From Dehalococcoidales bacterium (lineage in GTDB: Bacteria > Chloroflexota > Dehalococcoidia > Dehalococcoidales > Fen-1064), in the NCBI GenBank assembly GCA_030667735.1, contig DAOUVG010000054.1:1-8281 (forward strand): 8,281 bases of DNA, in the 5' to 3' direction. Positions 1-6,337 of the stretch are shown piece after piece. The position numbers and the translations under genes are program-made. How positions within the stretch are numbered: position 1 is the first letter of the stretch; every line of letters begins with the position of its first letter. The notes beneath the pieces were generated by a model. The model worked only from the letters and a program-made list of their open reading frames with translations. It did not search any database and was not told the DNA's origin.

Positions 1-523
1 CCCTGAACATGGTACTGCCGCCGACCACAGGCTCGCTGTGGACTTGCTCATTGTCCTGGCTTATTTCAACCCCGGGTCTCTCAATGGAGATGCTACCAGA
101 GGGCATGCCCAGTCTTTCCGCCGCGGCTAGAGCATGCCTGGCCCGGTTGTCCTCGTCATCACCGGAATGAAATGAATCGTCACTTATGCTGAGGTCGGAA
201 ATCCCCAATCTGCACAGGGGCCTGAGCCAGAGCTCGGCATCCTCATCTGTTGTTGCCCAGTATGAGTTTGTTACTATTCCTGCTTCAAAGCCCTTGTCAC
301 GAACAAGTCTGATGCCCTCAACCATCAGCGGATAGAATAGAAATGGTTCGCCACCCTCGAAGTACACCCGCTTTATTGTTCCGAGCTTGACCAGTTCCTC
401 AATCACCCTCTTTATCTGGTCGAGAGTGAAAGTTCCCTTTGCCTGCGGACTGCTGTATACAAAGCAGTGGTCACATTCAAAAGAACAGGTATAGGTGAGA
501 AGTAAATGTGCTCCGGTCAACAT
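1..523 (-). CDS. Radical SAM domain protein, N-terminal part (runs off the left edge)
   Basis: The 174 visible residues start at ATG 521-523 behind a strong AGGAGG (530-535, spacing 6). The radical SAM cluster motif CX3CX2C is at Cys13, Cys17 and Cys20 (TCSFECDHC). The SAM-binding GGEP motif is at residues 57-60 (VYFEGGEPF), followed by beta/alpha repeats of the partial TIM barrel (GIVTNSYW, ISDLSISDDSF). By family knowledge this binds a [4Fe-4S] cluster and cleaves S-adenosylmethionine to a 5'-deoxyadenosyl radical. The C-terminal half, where auxiliary cluster (SPASM/Twitch) cysteines would lie, is outside the window, so subfamily and substrate cannot be named. The coding region looks less GC-rich than the genes at the right, which may mean separate ancestry. 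A promoter is proposed at 612-640. Radical SAM assignment is secure; specific function is unknown. Confidence 0.93.
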   Translation of the reverse strand, partial: MLTGAHLLLTYTCSFECDHCFVYSSPQAKGTFTLDQIKRVIEELVKLGTIKRVYFEGGEPFLFYPLMVEGIRLVRDKGFEAGIVTNSYWATTDEDAELWLRPLCRLGISDLSISDDSFHSGDDEDNRARHALAAAERLGMPSGSISIERPGVEISQDNEQVHSEPVVGGSTMFR

Positions 524-572
524 AGTACTCCTCCTGCCAGTGCTTATTTAAGCCGGGATTTCCCATATCAAC

Positions 573-647
573 TCACAATGAGGCGCCATGCTCCTCAGCG
601 TTGCTGGCGACATAGTATATCCATGGCACCTGGTTGTCAATCTCCAC
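573..647 (-). CDS. Possible 24-residue peptide ORF just upstream of the radical SAM gene
   Basis: Reading leftwards from GTG 645-647 to TGA 573-575 gives a 24-codon frame. It contains the protein-like stretch DNQVPWIYYVASNAEEHG. The composition (WIYY aromatic patch, acidic ends, C-terminal GASL) looks more like a real peptide than random translation. The stop is about 50 bases before the radical SAM start, in the same direction. Against it: GTG is a weak start, the purine-rich GAGAGG abuts it with no spacing, and the proposed radical SAM promoter (612-640) lies inside the frame. It could be a small precursor peptide, a remnant of an older gene, or chance. Confidence 0.2.
   Translation of the reverse strand: MEIDNQVPWIYYVASNAEEHGASL
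612..640 (-). promoter_or_regulatory. Probable promoter of the radical SAM gene
   Basis: On the - strand a perfect -35 TTGACA (635-640) is followed after 17 bases by TACTAT (612-617, 4 of 6 to TATAAT). Transcription would begin near 605, leaving a leader of about 80 bases before the ATG at 523. TATACT, two bases closer, is an alternative -10. The TTGACA overlaps the possible peptide frame at 573-647, so probably only one of the two is functional. Confidence 0.45.
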
Positions 648-694
648 CCTCTCTTTCGCACACAATAAGTTACACTACCCATCCGCGCTTTTTC

Positions 695-724
695 TTGACA
701 CCCACGTCGGACAGAAGCTACAAT
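695..724 (+). promoter_or_regulatory. Promoter of the tRNA cluster
   Basis: A perfect -35 TTGACA (695-700) and a near-perfect -10 TACAAT (719-724) are separated by 18 bases. The -10 ends 10 bases before the first base of tRNA-Phe (735), so the primary transcript would have only a few leader bases. No other strong + strand promoter is visible before the Gly, Leu or Gln genes, so this one probably drives all four tRNAs. Confidence 0.75.
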
Positions 725-734
725 AACCATTGTT

Positions 735-810
<76 letters not shown>

Positions 811-819
811 ATTTTATTA

Positions 820-894
<75 letters not shown>

Positions 895-983
895 GCCGAA
901 GTGGCGGAATAGGCAGACGCGGCAGTCTCAAAAACTGTTGGAGGGCAACCTCCATGTCGGTTCGAGCCCGACCTTCGGCACCA
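895..983 (+). tRNA. tRNA-Leu (CAA)
   Basis: This is a class II tRNA. The acceptor GCCGAAG (895-901) pairs with CTTCGGC (973-979). The anticodon stem GCAGT/ACTGT (922-926/934-938, one G-U pair) encloses CTCAAAA with anticodon CAA at 929-931. The long variable arm is TGGAGG, GCAA, CCTCCA (939-954). The T-arm is GTCGG, TTCGAGC, CCCGAC. The discriminator A is at 980 and CCA is encoded at 981-983. The long variable arm and anticodon together make the leucine identity firm. Confidence 0.96.
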
Positions 984-1011
984 GCCATCGTCCACTCTTC
1001 CGGAACAGAAA

Positions 1012-1085
1012 TGCCGAGTTGTGTAGCGGTAGCACAGAGGACTTTGAATCCTCTAGCCCAGGTTCGAATCCTGGCTCGGCAGCCA
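1012..1085 (+). tRNA. tRNA-Gln (TTG)
   Basis: The acceptor TGCCGAG (1012-1018) pairs with CTCGGCA (1075-1081). The anticodon stem GAGGA/TCCTC (1037-1041/1049-1053) holds loop CTTTGAA with anticodon TTG at 1044-1046. The T-arm is CCAGG, TTCGAAT, CCTGG. The discriminator G is at 1082 and CCA is encoded at 1083-1085. It is the last + strand gene of the cluster. No clear U-tailed hairpin follows before the opposing tRNA-Asn. Confidence 0.96.
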
Positions 1086-1134
1086 AGATTGGTGTGGGGC
1101 GATTCGCTCTTACGGCATGAGGTAGTTGAGGCTG

Positions 1135-1210
1135 TGGCTCCTCAGCGTGGACTCGAACCACGAACCCTGCGGTTAACAGCCGCATGCTCTACCAATTGAG
1201 CTACTGAGGA
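1135..1210 (-). tRNA. tRNA-Asn (GTT)
   Basis: On the - strand the acceptor TCCTCAG (1204-1210) pairs with CTGAGGA (1139-1145). The anticodon stem TGCGG/CCGCA holds loop CTGTTAA with anticodon GTT (1175-1177). The T-arm is CGTGG, TTCGAGT, CCACG. The discriminator G pairs to 1138 and the CCA is encoded at 1135-1137. It converges on the Phe-Gly-Leu-Gln cluster, with 49 bases between the two 3' ends. Confidence 0.96.
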
Positions 1211-1249
1211 TTATCCGGCAAAATGATACTTGAATGGCAGACTCATCCT

Positions 1250-1279
1250 ATTCTACGATACACGTGATTATCCATGCAA
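1250..1279 (-). promoter_or_regulatory. Possible promoter of tRNA-Asn
   Basis: On the - strand TTGCAT (1274-1279) and TAGAAT (1250-1255) are 18 bases apart and point at tRNA-Asn, giving a leader of roughly 30 bases. A second -10-like TATCAT (1223-1228) is closer to the gene but has no good -35. Both are moderate matches. Confidence 0.35.
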
Positions 1280-1422
1280 GTCTGCACCCGGCCGTTGGCT
1301 ATACTAACCGGGGAGCCAGACACAAATCCACCTCACTTGACAATCCCACCCCCACAGTGGCATTTTCCGGTGCGTTGCGGTATGATTTAGTCAGACAGGT
1401 GCTAACAATGAGGAGGTAACAA

Positions 1423-1641
1423 ATGCGTGAGAAAGTAGAAACTATTCTGGAGCAGATACGACCTAGCCTGCAGGCTGATGGCGGCGATGTCTTGCTGGTG
1501 GATGTCGAAGATGGTATCGTCAGTCTGAAGCTGACCGGTGCCTGCGACGGCTGTCCGATGGCCAGCATGACCCTGAGGAACGGCATCGAGCGCGTGTTGC
1601 GGGAACAGATACCCGAACTCAAAGAAGTCGTCGCCGTATAG
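1423..1641 (+). CDS. NifU-like C-terminal-domain protein, Fe-S cluster carrier
   Basis: A 72-residue stand-alone NifU C-terminal domain (Nfu type). It has the family's LQADGGD segment (residues 16-22) and the cluster-ligating CXXC, here Cys41-Asp-Gly-Cys44 (GACDGCPMA). The helix-forming MASMTLRNGIERVLRE follows. Proteins of this family bind a [4Fe-4S] cluster between two subunits and pass it to apo-proteins. Lengths near 70-80 are normal for the isolated domain, so it is complete. The start is fixed by a perfect AGGAGG at 1411-1416, six bases before ATG 1423. It stands alone, with no IscS, IscU or SUF neighbours in view. TATGAT at 1381-1386 could be its -10, but no good -35 is at the right distance. 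Identity is secure; client proteins are not inferable. Confidence 0.94.
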   Translation: MREKVETILEQIRPSLQADGGDVLLVDVEDGIVSLKLTGACDGCPMASMTLRNGIERVLREQIPELKEVVAV

Positions 1642-1691
1642 CCAGCACAGTTCACCCTCCCCTTACGTCAGGACAGGAATAATAAGGGCGG

Positions 1692-1798
1692 TAGCGCTAT
1701 CGACATCCGGCAGGCCGGAAGGACGTGGGGGACTGTTGAGATTGGCGATATGTCATGACCCGGCAGTGGGCCTTCAAGGCTCACTGCCGTTGGTTTTA
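1692..1798 (+). other. Structured intergenic stretch (serial hairpins) ending in the terminator
   Basis: Between nifU and the next gene there are, in order, the palindrome TAGCGCTA (1692-1699), a hairpin TCCGG-CAGG-CCGGA (1706-1719), the palindrome GTCATGAC (1752-1759) and the terminator at 1761-1798. I do not recognise it as a known riboswitch class. It may be the nifU 3' tail, a leader of the following membrane-protein gene, or a small RNA. The hairpins are seen directly; a role is inference. Confidence 0.25.
1761..1798 (+). terminator. Rho-independent terminator
   Basis: A 12-base-pair stem has arms CGGCAGTGGGCC (1761-1772) and GGCTCACTGCCG (1778-1789), with one G-U pair and a five-base loop TTCAA. 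It is followed by TTGGTTTTAT. It most likely ends transcription from nifU. Lying about 100 bases before the next gene, it could also act as a leader attenuator. Confidence 0.8.
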
Positions 1799-1905
1799 TC
1801 GGGAGTCAGTCCTCATGCGTGAGGTGGCGATTGCGTCCAGTTCTACCTGGACTTTCTGAGCAAGGGCACTATTACCTGAAAATCACGGCAGGAGGCATGC
1901 CCGGA

Positions 1906-2421
1906 GTGACATCTGACACCGTCTACGAAGAGACGATACCGTTCCTGCTTGGCCTGATAGCGGCAGGGATAATAGCTGCTTTTGCAGTGTTGATGCTGGT
2001 CATGCTGGTGTTGCAGCTTACCGGCGGTCCGCTCGGTAGCCGCCCGGCCCCGGACTGGTTCTACATCGTCATGTTCGTCTTCCTGTCCGCTATTGGTATC
2101 TTTGTAACTAATTTTCGGAAGCTGACCATCAGGCTAACCTCGCAGTCGATAACGGTCGCCTTTGGAATACTGAAGCGGACGATGCTCTGGGGTGATATCG
2201 AGGACTGTTCTCGGGACGAGTCTCCGGCCTTCAGCTACGTGGGCTGGGGAATACGCATGACAAAGGTCAAAGGTAGATGGAGGCTTGTCTACAATGTCGT
2301 TGGTTATCAGGGCGTTCTTCTTAGCCTTAGAGCGGGCAGGTTCCGCGAGTTCGTCTTCTCCACGAAGAATGCCGAGCAGGTGCTGGACATCATCAGGCGG
2401 CACGCGGGTATAACCGGGTAG
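1906..2421 (+). CDS. Hypothetical membrane protein, two helices plus soluble C-terminal domain (possibly PH-like)
   Basis: From GTG 1906 this is 171 residues. Two hydrophobic helices lie at about 11-39 (PFLLGLIAAG onward, very Ala/Leu/Val-rich) and 52-69 (FYIVMFVFLSAIGIFV). A soluble tail of about 95 residues follows, rich in alternating beta pattern: LTIRLTSQSITVAFGILKRT, the W-G-D-I-E-D turn, and WGIRMTKVKGRWRLVYN, ending in a helix (NAEQVLDIIRRHA). That layout resembles bacterial PH-like membrane proteins, where a strand with a WxxI/WGDI turn follows the helices, but I cannot name a family. Start choice: AGGAGG at 1890-1895 lies 10 bases before GTG 1906 but only 1 base before ATG 1897, so GTG 1906 fits better. 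ATG 1897 adds three residues. A longer frame from GTG 1819 adds 29 residues that look non-coding and overlaps no better ribosome site. Cellular role unknown. Confidence 0.75.
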   Translation: MTSDTVYEETIPFLLGLIAAGIIAAFAVLMLVMLVLQLTGGPLGSRPAPDWFYIVMFVFLSAIGIFVTNFRKLTIRLTSQSITVAFGILKRTMLWGDIEDCSRDESPAFSYVGWGIRMTKVKGRWRLVYNVVGYQGVLLSLRAGRFREFVFSTKNAEQVLDIIRRHAGITG

Positions 2422-2435
2422 GGCCGGCGCTGCGC

Positions 2436-3020
2436 CTAAAAGAGGCCGGAGACCTCAAAGACGGTAACCACAATCAGACCCCCGAGCAGGGCTCCGGCGG
2501 TTACCTCCTTAATCGAATGGTGTCTCAGCTCAATCCTTGACCACGCCGTCAGTAGGACAAGGGCCGCCGCTGCGGTAGCTACCCAACCGTAGAGCATCAC
2601 CAGCACTACCGCCAGTGCACTGACAAAGCCGGTGTGCAGGCTGATTTTCCACCTGAGATTTATCACCGCGAAGACGACTGCGCTGGAGAATCCCCCGACA
2701 AACGCAACCTGGAGAAGTGCCGGAGCCTGCCACCAGAAGAGAATGACATACCCCACGGCGGCGCAGACAATCGAAAGCAGGTAGATGCTTTTCCTCTGTC
2801 GGCGGGTCGCATTGAGGATACCGTCGAGCCTGCCGTTCCGCGTTTGGTTGAGAACCATCGAGAAGACCGGCAGCACACTGACTGCTGCCATGACGGCCGA
2901 CCACTTCAGGGCATCAGGTACGGTAGAGGCAGATTTATAGGAAAGTAGCAGGATGGCGGCCAGGCTGACCACGAAGGGATTGAGGGTTCTGGACATCAGG
3001 TTAGCTATTCGTTGTCTCAT
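2436..3020 (-). CDS. Divergent PAP2-type (phosphatidic acid phosphatase-like) membrane protein
   Basis: From ATG 3018-3020 this is 194 residues with about five hydrophobic helices. The last part carries PAP2-like motifs. SLHTGF (Ser127, His129) sits where family members have SGH. SR-x5-H-x3-E (Ser161, Arg162, His168, Glu172; SRIELRHHSIKEVTAG) matches the third motif SRx5Hx3D with Glu for Asp. The first motif KX6RP is not visible, though an Arg/Lys-rich segment (TRRQRK, residues 72-77) lies in the expected region. By family, such proteins remove phosphate from lipid phosphates such as phosphatidate or undecaprenyl pyrophosphate at the membrane. The missing first motif and Asp-to-Glu change make activity uncertain. 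An upstream GTG (3060-3062) would add 14 polar residues; neither start has a good ribosome site. It is divergent from the ABC exporter and shares a 105-base intergenic region. On the - strand TAGAAT (3063-3068) may be its -10. Confidence 0.8.
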   Translation of the reverse strand: MRQRIANLMSRTLNPFVVSLAAILLLSYKSASTVPDALKWSAVMAAVSVLPVFSMVLNQTRNGRLDGILNATRRQRKSIYLLSIVCAAVGYVILFWWQAPALLQVAFVGGFSSAVVFAVINLRWKISLHTGFVSALAVVLVMLYGWVATAAAALVLLTAWSRIELRHHSIKEVTAGALLGGLIVVTVFEVSGLF

Positions 3021-3108
3021 ATTAGTCTGCGTTGTCTGGTCCTGCTGTGGCCAGATACCCACATTCTAGCGGAAATGCCCCTGAGTGGTCTACTAACCAT
3101 GATTCTGC

Positions 3109-3114
3109 TATTAT
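3109..3114 (+). promoter_or_regulatory. Possible -10 element of the ABC exporter operon
   Basis: TATTAT lies 11 bases before ATG 3126. With a normal start distance the transcript would begin about 5 bases before the ATG, a nearly leaderless message. That would fit the lack of any Shine-Dalgarno there. The -35 region (TGGTCT, 3086-3091, 17 bases away) is only a 3 of 6 match. Confidence 0.3.
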
Positions 3115-3125
3115 GTACAGTGACT

Positions 3126-3878
3126 ATGGTAGAAAGCAACTCTGACCGGCCGGCCGTTGAGGTAAAGGAGGCGTTCTTCAACTACGGTAGCGTGAAGGCG
3201 CTTGACGGCCTGTCGCTGGTGGTGCCGACCGGTATCAGTTTCGGGCTACTCGGGCCGAACGGTGCCGGTAAGACCACGCTTATCCGGGTGCTGGTCGGGC
3301 TGTTGAAGGTAAAACGAGGCAATATTCTTGTACTGGGCGAGAAACCCTCGCGGAGAACGGCTCACCTCATGGGCTATATGCCGCAGTTGCATTCCCTCTA
3401 TTCCGAGTTATCTGTCTGCCAGAACGTGGACTTCTTTGCCAGGATTTTCCGGATGGCCAGCCGCATCGAGCGGGCACAACGAGTTGAAGAGGCTATTCGG
3501 CTCATCGACCTGTGGCCGCGCCGTAATGATGCCGTGATGAAGCTGAGCGGCGGCATGAGACAGAGGGTCAGCCTGGCCTGCGCAATAGTGCACAACCCGC
3601 CCGTGCTCGTCCTTGACGAGCCCACGGTGGGACTGGACCCGGAGTTGAGGGTCACCTTCTGGGAACACTTCGCCGAGTTGAACCGACGTGGTGTAACAAT
3701 CATCATCTCCAGCCACACTATGGACGATGCTGCCCACTGTGACGGCCTCGCCTTCGTCCGTGATGGTAAGGTAATCGCCCAGGGCACACCGGATGAACTA
3801 AGGCGTGACGCCGGTCAGGACACCCTGGAGGGCGCGTTCCTGTTCTTTGCCCGGAATCGGGAGGAAAACAGTGCCTAG
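3126..3878 (+). CDS. ABC-2 type transporter, ATP-binding protein
   Basis: From ATG 3126 this is 250 residues, with every ABC ATPase motif intact. Walker A is GPNGAGKT (43-50), the Q-loop glutamine is Gln87 (YMPQLHS), the signature is LSGGMRQR (140-147), and Walker B is LVLDEP (161-166) with catalytic Glu165. The D-loop is GLDP (169-172) and the switch histidine is His197 (SSHTMDDA). The late DTLEGAFLFF segment resembles the DLEDVFL-type end of ABC-2 exporter ATPases (DrrA/NatA-like). It would hydrolyse ATP on the cytoplasmic face to drive the adjacent permease, whose GTG start overlaps its stop by 8 bases (3871-3878). An upstream in-frame start at 3012 would add 38 residues unlike the family and run into the opposite gene, so ATG 3126 is preferred although no Shine-Dalgarno precedes it. 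Substrate (drug, ion or polysaccharide) unknown. Confidence 0.95.
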   Translation: MVESNSDRPAVEVKEAFFNYGSVKALDGLSLVVPTGISFGLLGPNGAGKTTLIRVLVGLLKVKRGNILVLGEKPSRRTAHLMGYMPQLHSLYSELSVCQNVDFFARIFRMASRIERAQRVEEAIRLIDLWPRRNDAVMKLSGGMRQRVSLACAIVHNPPVLVLDEPTVGLDPELRVTFWEHFAELNRRGVTIIISSHTMDDAAHCDGLAFVRDGKVIAQGTPDELRRDAGQDTLEGAFLFFARNREENSA

Positions 3879-4605
3879 TCTGGCATTCACCATCGCTGCC
3901 AGAATCATCCGCCAGCTCATCAGGGACCGGCGGACGATTGTGTTGATTATTGCCGTACCCCTGGTGGTGATGACGCTTATTGGCTTGAGCTTCCCCGAGG
4001 GGCAGGTGCTGGACTATATCGCCCCGGCGTTGCTAGCAACACTGGCCCTGTTCTTCAGTTTCCTGCTGACGGGAATCAGTTTTCTCAGGGAACGTTCCCA
4101 GGGGACCATGGAGCGGTTGATGGCTTCCCCCGTGTCGCGTCTGGATATCGTGCTGGGGTACCTCTTTGGCTTCTTTCTCTTCGCTCTCACCCAGACATTG
4201 ATTATAGTACTCTTCACCATCTACGTACTCGATGTGCACTATTCGGGTGACCTTTGGCAGATATTCATCTTCCAGGTTGTGGTCATAGCCGGAGCAGTAA
4301 ACCTGGGTATCTTCATTTCCACATTCGCACGAAACGAGTTCCAGATGGTCCAGTTCATTCCCCTGATACTGTTTCCCCAGATATTCCTCTGTGGTGTTAT
4401 CTGGCCGGTGGAACAGATGCCGGAGTACCTTCAGTGGCTGGCCAGGTTCCTGCCGTTGAAGTATGGTGTGGACGGACTGCGGGATATAATGCTCTTCGGA
4501 AAGGGCCTGGCGGATGTTGCCTTTGAGATGCTGGTGCTCGCCGGCTTCGCTGTGGCGACGTCAATCCTGGCGGCGTTCACGCTGAGACGAGGTACCGGAG
4601 GATAG
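3871..4605 (+). CDS. ABC-2 type transporter, permease protein
   Basis: From GTG 3871 this is 244 residues with six predicted membrane helices: about 22-42, 49-71, 92-121, 129-152, 158-180 and 216-236. Between helices 2 and 3 is the ABC-2 family segment RERSQGTMERLMASPVSR (73-90). The loop after helix 5 (LPLKYGVDGLRDIM, 194-207) is also typical. The start is set by GGGAGG at 3859-3864, six bases before the GTG, and by the 8-base overlap with the ATPase stop, which implies translational coupling. Two such half-units with two ATPases would form a full exporter. No substrate-binding protein or regulator is adjacent, as expected for an exporter. Function as an efflux or export permease is secure; the cargo is not known. 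Confidence 0.94.
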   Translation: MPSLAFTIAARIIRQLIRDRRTIVLIIAVPLVVMTLIGLSFPEGQVLDYIAPALLATLALFFSFLLTGISFLRERSQGTMERLMASPVSRLDIVLGYLFGFFLFALTQTLIIVLFTIYVLDVHYSGDLWQIFIFQVVVIAGAVNLGIFISTFARNEFQMVQFIPLILFPQIFLCGVIWPVEQMPEYLQWLARFLPLKYGVDGLRDIMLFGKGLADVAFEMLVLAGFAVATSILAAFTLRRGTGG

Positions 4606-4659
4606 ATTCGACTCCCGGCCATGGTTCACTATCCTGTCACGACCCTCAGTATCCTTTTA

Positions 4660-4668
4660 TGGTAGAAT
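4660..4668 (+). promoter_or_regulatory. Possible extended -10 promoter of the sugar-nucleotide operon
   Basis: TGGTAGAAT matches an extended -10 (TG-N-TATAAT with one mismatch in the hexamer). It lies about 40 bases before ATG 4710 in the 104-base gap after the ABC permease. No convincing -35 is seen, which extended -10 promoters can tolerate. If real, the four downstream genes are transcribed separately from the exporter. Confidence 0.35.
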
Positions 4669-4709
4669 CCAGGTAACAACGCGAACGATACCCACGGTCG
4701 GAGAGTGCC

Positions 4710-5792
4710 ATGAAGGCAGTCATTCTGGTGGGCGGTCAGGCGACCCGCCTCCGCCCTCTAACCACCAATACGCCCAAGGCGATGGCCCCCATCCTCAATA
4801 CGCCCTTTCTGGAGCACGTCTTCCGCCATCTGCACCGCCACCGGGTGAGTGACATTATCCTGGCGCAGCACCACCTCGCCGGGCCGATTGAAGACTACCT
4901 CGGTGACGGCAGCCGGTTCGGGGTAAGGGTCACCTATGTGATTGAGGACAGCCCGCGGGGGACTGCCGGAGCTATCAAGAATGTTGAGAAATATCTGGAT
5001 GAGACCTTCCTGGTGCTCAACGGAGATATCTTCACGGACCTGGATATCACCGCCATGGTGGACCTTCACCGGCAGCGTGGTGCGGTGGCGACGATTGCCC
5101 TGACTCCGGTGGAGGACCCCACTGCCTACGGGCTGATTGAGACCGACGTCCGGGGCAGGGTCATGCGCTTTCTGGAGAAACCGGACTGGAGCCAGGTGAC
5201 CACAAACATGATAAACGCCGGTACCTATGTCCTTGCGCCGGAGGTGCTGGCCCGGATACTGCCTGAACAGAAGGTCAGCATCGAGCGGGAGACCTTCCCG
5301 CTGCTGGTGGACAGCGATGAACCGGTGTATGCCTATCCCTCGTCCGGGTACTGGATGGACATGGGCACTCCGGAGAAGTATCTTCAGCTTCACCGGGACC
5401 TGCTTGGTGGCAGGAGTACCTGGCACTCGCTGGCATCGCCGGAGGAAGTGCGTACCGGTGAGCGGTGCACTATCCATCCCACCGCACAGATAAAGGGGCC
5501 GGCCGTCATCGGTGACGACTGCTCAATCGGCCCGGGTGTAAAGCTGGTCGGGCCGGTAGTTGTCGGGGGCGGCTGCACTATTGGTGAGGGCAGCGTGGTC
5601 GAGGACTCTGTACTCTGGTGGCAGGTATCGCTGGGAGAGAGGGTGGTTGTGAAGAACTCGGCGGTGGCCAACGACTGCCGTCTGGACTCGGATAGTCTTG
5701 TCGAAGGCTCGGTGCTGGGTAACAACGTTACCGTGGCAGCGGGCAGCAGGCTTGAGACGGGAAGTCGTTGCGAGCCGGGGGCGACTGTGTAG
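4710..5792 (+). CDS. Sugar-1-phosphate nucleotidylyltransferase (mannose-1-phosphate guanylyltransferase-like)
   Basis: 360 residues in two parts. Residues 1-235 are the nucleotidylyltransferase domain: the nucleotide-binding loop GGQATRLRPLT (8-18), Lys23 in TPKAM, the metal aspartate Asp106 in LNGDIF, Glu156-Lys157-Pro158 at the sugar site, NAGTYV (169-174), and a second metal aspartate region YWMDMGTPEKYL (214-225, Asp217). Residues 250-360 are hexapeptide repeats of a left-handed beta helix (AVIGDDCSIGPGVKLVG and following). The enzyme joins a nucleoside triphosphate to a sugar 1-phosphate, releasing pyrophosphate. Overall form and the PKAM loop best fit GDP-mannose pyrophosphorylases, but glucose-1-phosphate enzymes share these motifs. 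The loop has Ala11 where many members have Gly. GGAG at 4700-4703 sits six bases before ATG. The next gene starts 29 bases after its stop. It likely supplies an activated sugar for surface glycan synthesis. Confidence 0.92.
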   Translation: MKAVILVGGQATRLRPLTTNTPKAMAPILNTPFLEHVFRHLHRHRVSDIILAQHHLAGPIEDYLGDGSRFGVRVTYVIEDSPRGTAGAIKNVEKYLDETFLVLNGDIFTDLDITAMVDLHRQRGAVATIALTPVEDPTAYGLIETDVRGRVMRFLEKPDWSQVTTNMINAGTYVLAPEVLARILPEQKVSIERETFPLLVDSDEPVYAYPSSGYWMDMGTPEKYLQLHRDLLGGRSTWHSLASPEEVRTGERCTIHPTAQIKGPAVIGDDCSIGPGVKLVGPVVVGGGCTIGEGSVVEDSVLWWQVSLGERVVVKNSAVANDCRLDSDSLVEGSVLGNNVTVAAGSRLETGSRCEPGATV

Positions 5793-5821
5793 CTGTCGAA
5801 CCGTCGATTGGTTCTTCAAAC

Positions 5822-6337
5822 ATGAAGTATGAATTCCGGCCGGTAACCGAAGAGGACTTCCCGCTATTGCACTGGTGGCACAACCAGCCGTGGGTGGCCG
5901 ACAACTGGGATGGGCCGCGAACACTGGCACAGGTGACCACGAGACAGCGGGAAAAGATGTCGTCAGCCAGGGATTTTGCCTTTATCGTCTGCTGTGATGG
6001 CAGGCCAATCGGCTACATACAGTGTCAGGACTGCTTCGAGTTCGGTGGTGGCTGGTGGCCCGACGAGCCGCCCGGAACCTGGGGCATAGACACGTTCATC
6101 GGAGAAGAGGACTGCCTGGACAAGGGGCATGGCAGTGCTTGCGTCCACGCGTTCGCCGGTAAGCTTTTCCGGGACATGGGGGCTAAGAAGGTCATCATTG
6201 ACCCCAGACCGGACAATATCCGCGCCATCAGGGCATACGAGAAAGCCGAATTCCGGGCTGTCCGTGAGATAACTACGCCAGATGGAAGGGCGCTGCTGAT
6301 GGAGATACGCCGGAGTGATTGGGAGAAATGGACTTAG
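5822..6337 (+). CDS. GNAT acetyltransferase, aminoglycoside 6'-N-acetyltransferase-like
   Basis: 171 residues from ATG 5822. It is a GNAT fold and resembles, from memory, the AAC(6')-Ib group along most of its length. Shared features are the N-terminal FRPVTEEDFPLLHWWHNQP, GRPIGYIQ (60-67), GGWWPDEPPGTWGID (76-90) with Asp90 in the GID turn, the acetyl-CoA loop DKGHGSA (100-106), DPRPDNIRAIRAYEKAEF (127-144) and TTPDG (151-155). Members transfer acetyl from acetyl-CoA to an amino group; AAC(6') enzymes act on the 6'-amine of aminoglycosides, while relatives act on siderophore precursors or lysine. Environmental homologues often have no proven resistance role. A longer frame from TTG 5768 overlaps the preceding gene and is not preferred; no strong ribosome site precedes ATG 5822. 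The stop overlaps the next start by 10 bases, so it is co-translated with the nucleotidyltransferase. Confidence 0.88.
   Translation: MKYEFRPVTEEDFPLLHWWHNQPWVADNWDGPRTLAQVTTRQREKMSSARDFAFIVCCDGRPIGYIQCQDCFEFGGGWWPDEPPGTWGIDTFIGEEDCLDKGHGSACVHAFAGKLFRDMGAKKVIIDPRPDNIRAIRAYEKAEFRAVREITTPDGRALLMEIRRSDWEKWT

Noticed and set aside
1337..1386. TTGACA (1337) with TATGAT (1381) as the nifU promoter
   Set aside because: The spacer is 38 bases, more than twice the usual 17, and no intermediate -10 is convincing.
1299..1655. 118-codon - strand frame over nifU
   Set aside because: It is the shadow of the clear nifU gene, Ser/Thr-rich with no recognisable motif.
1700..1800. Cobalamin or other known riboswitch
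   Set aside because: The GC-rich hairpins superficially suggest one, but I cannot find the conserved core sequences of any class I know.
2422..2452. Hairpin between the converging membrane-protein and PAP2 genes
   Set aside because: GGCG-CTG-CGCC gives only a four-base stem with no T-run. It is too weak to call a terminator.
4600..4635. AGGATAG/CTATCCT inverted repeat after the ABC permease as a terminator
   Set aside because: It has a seven-base stem, a 22-base loop and no T-run, so termination is unlikely.
4758..5477. 239-codon open frame on the - strand
   Set aside because: It is antisense to the nucleotidylyltransferase gene, whose motifs are intact. The antisense product is His/Arg/Pro-rich noise typical of GC-rich genes.
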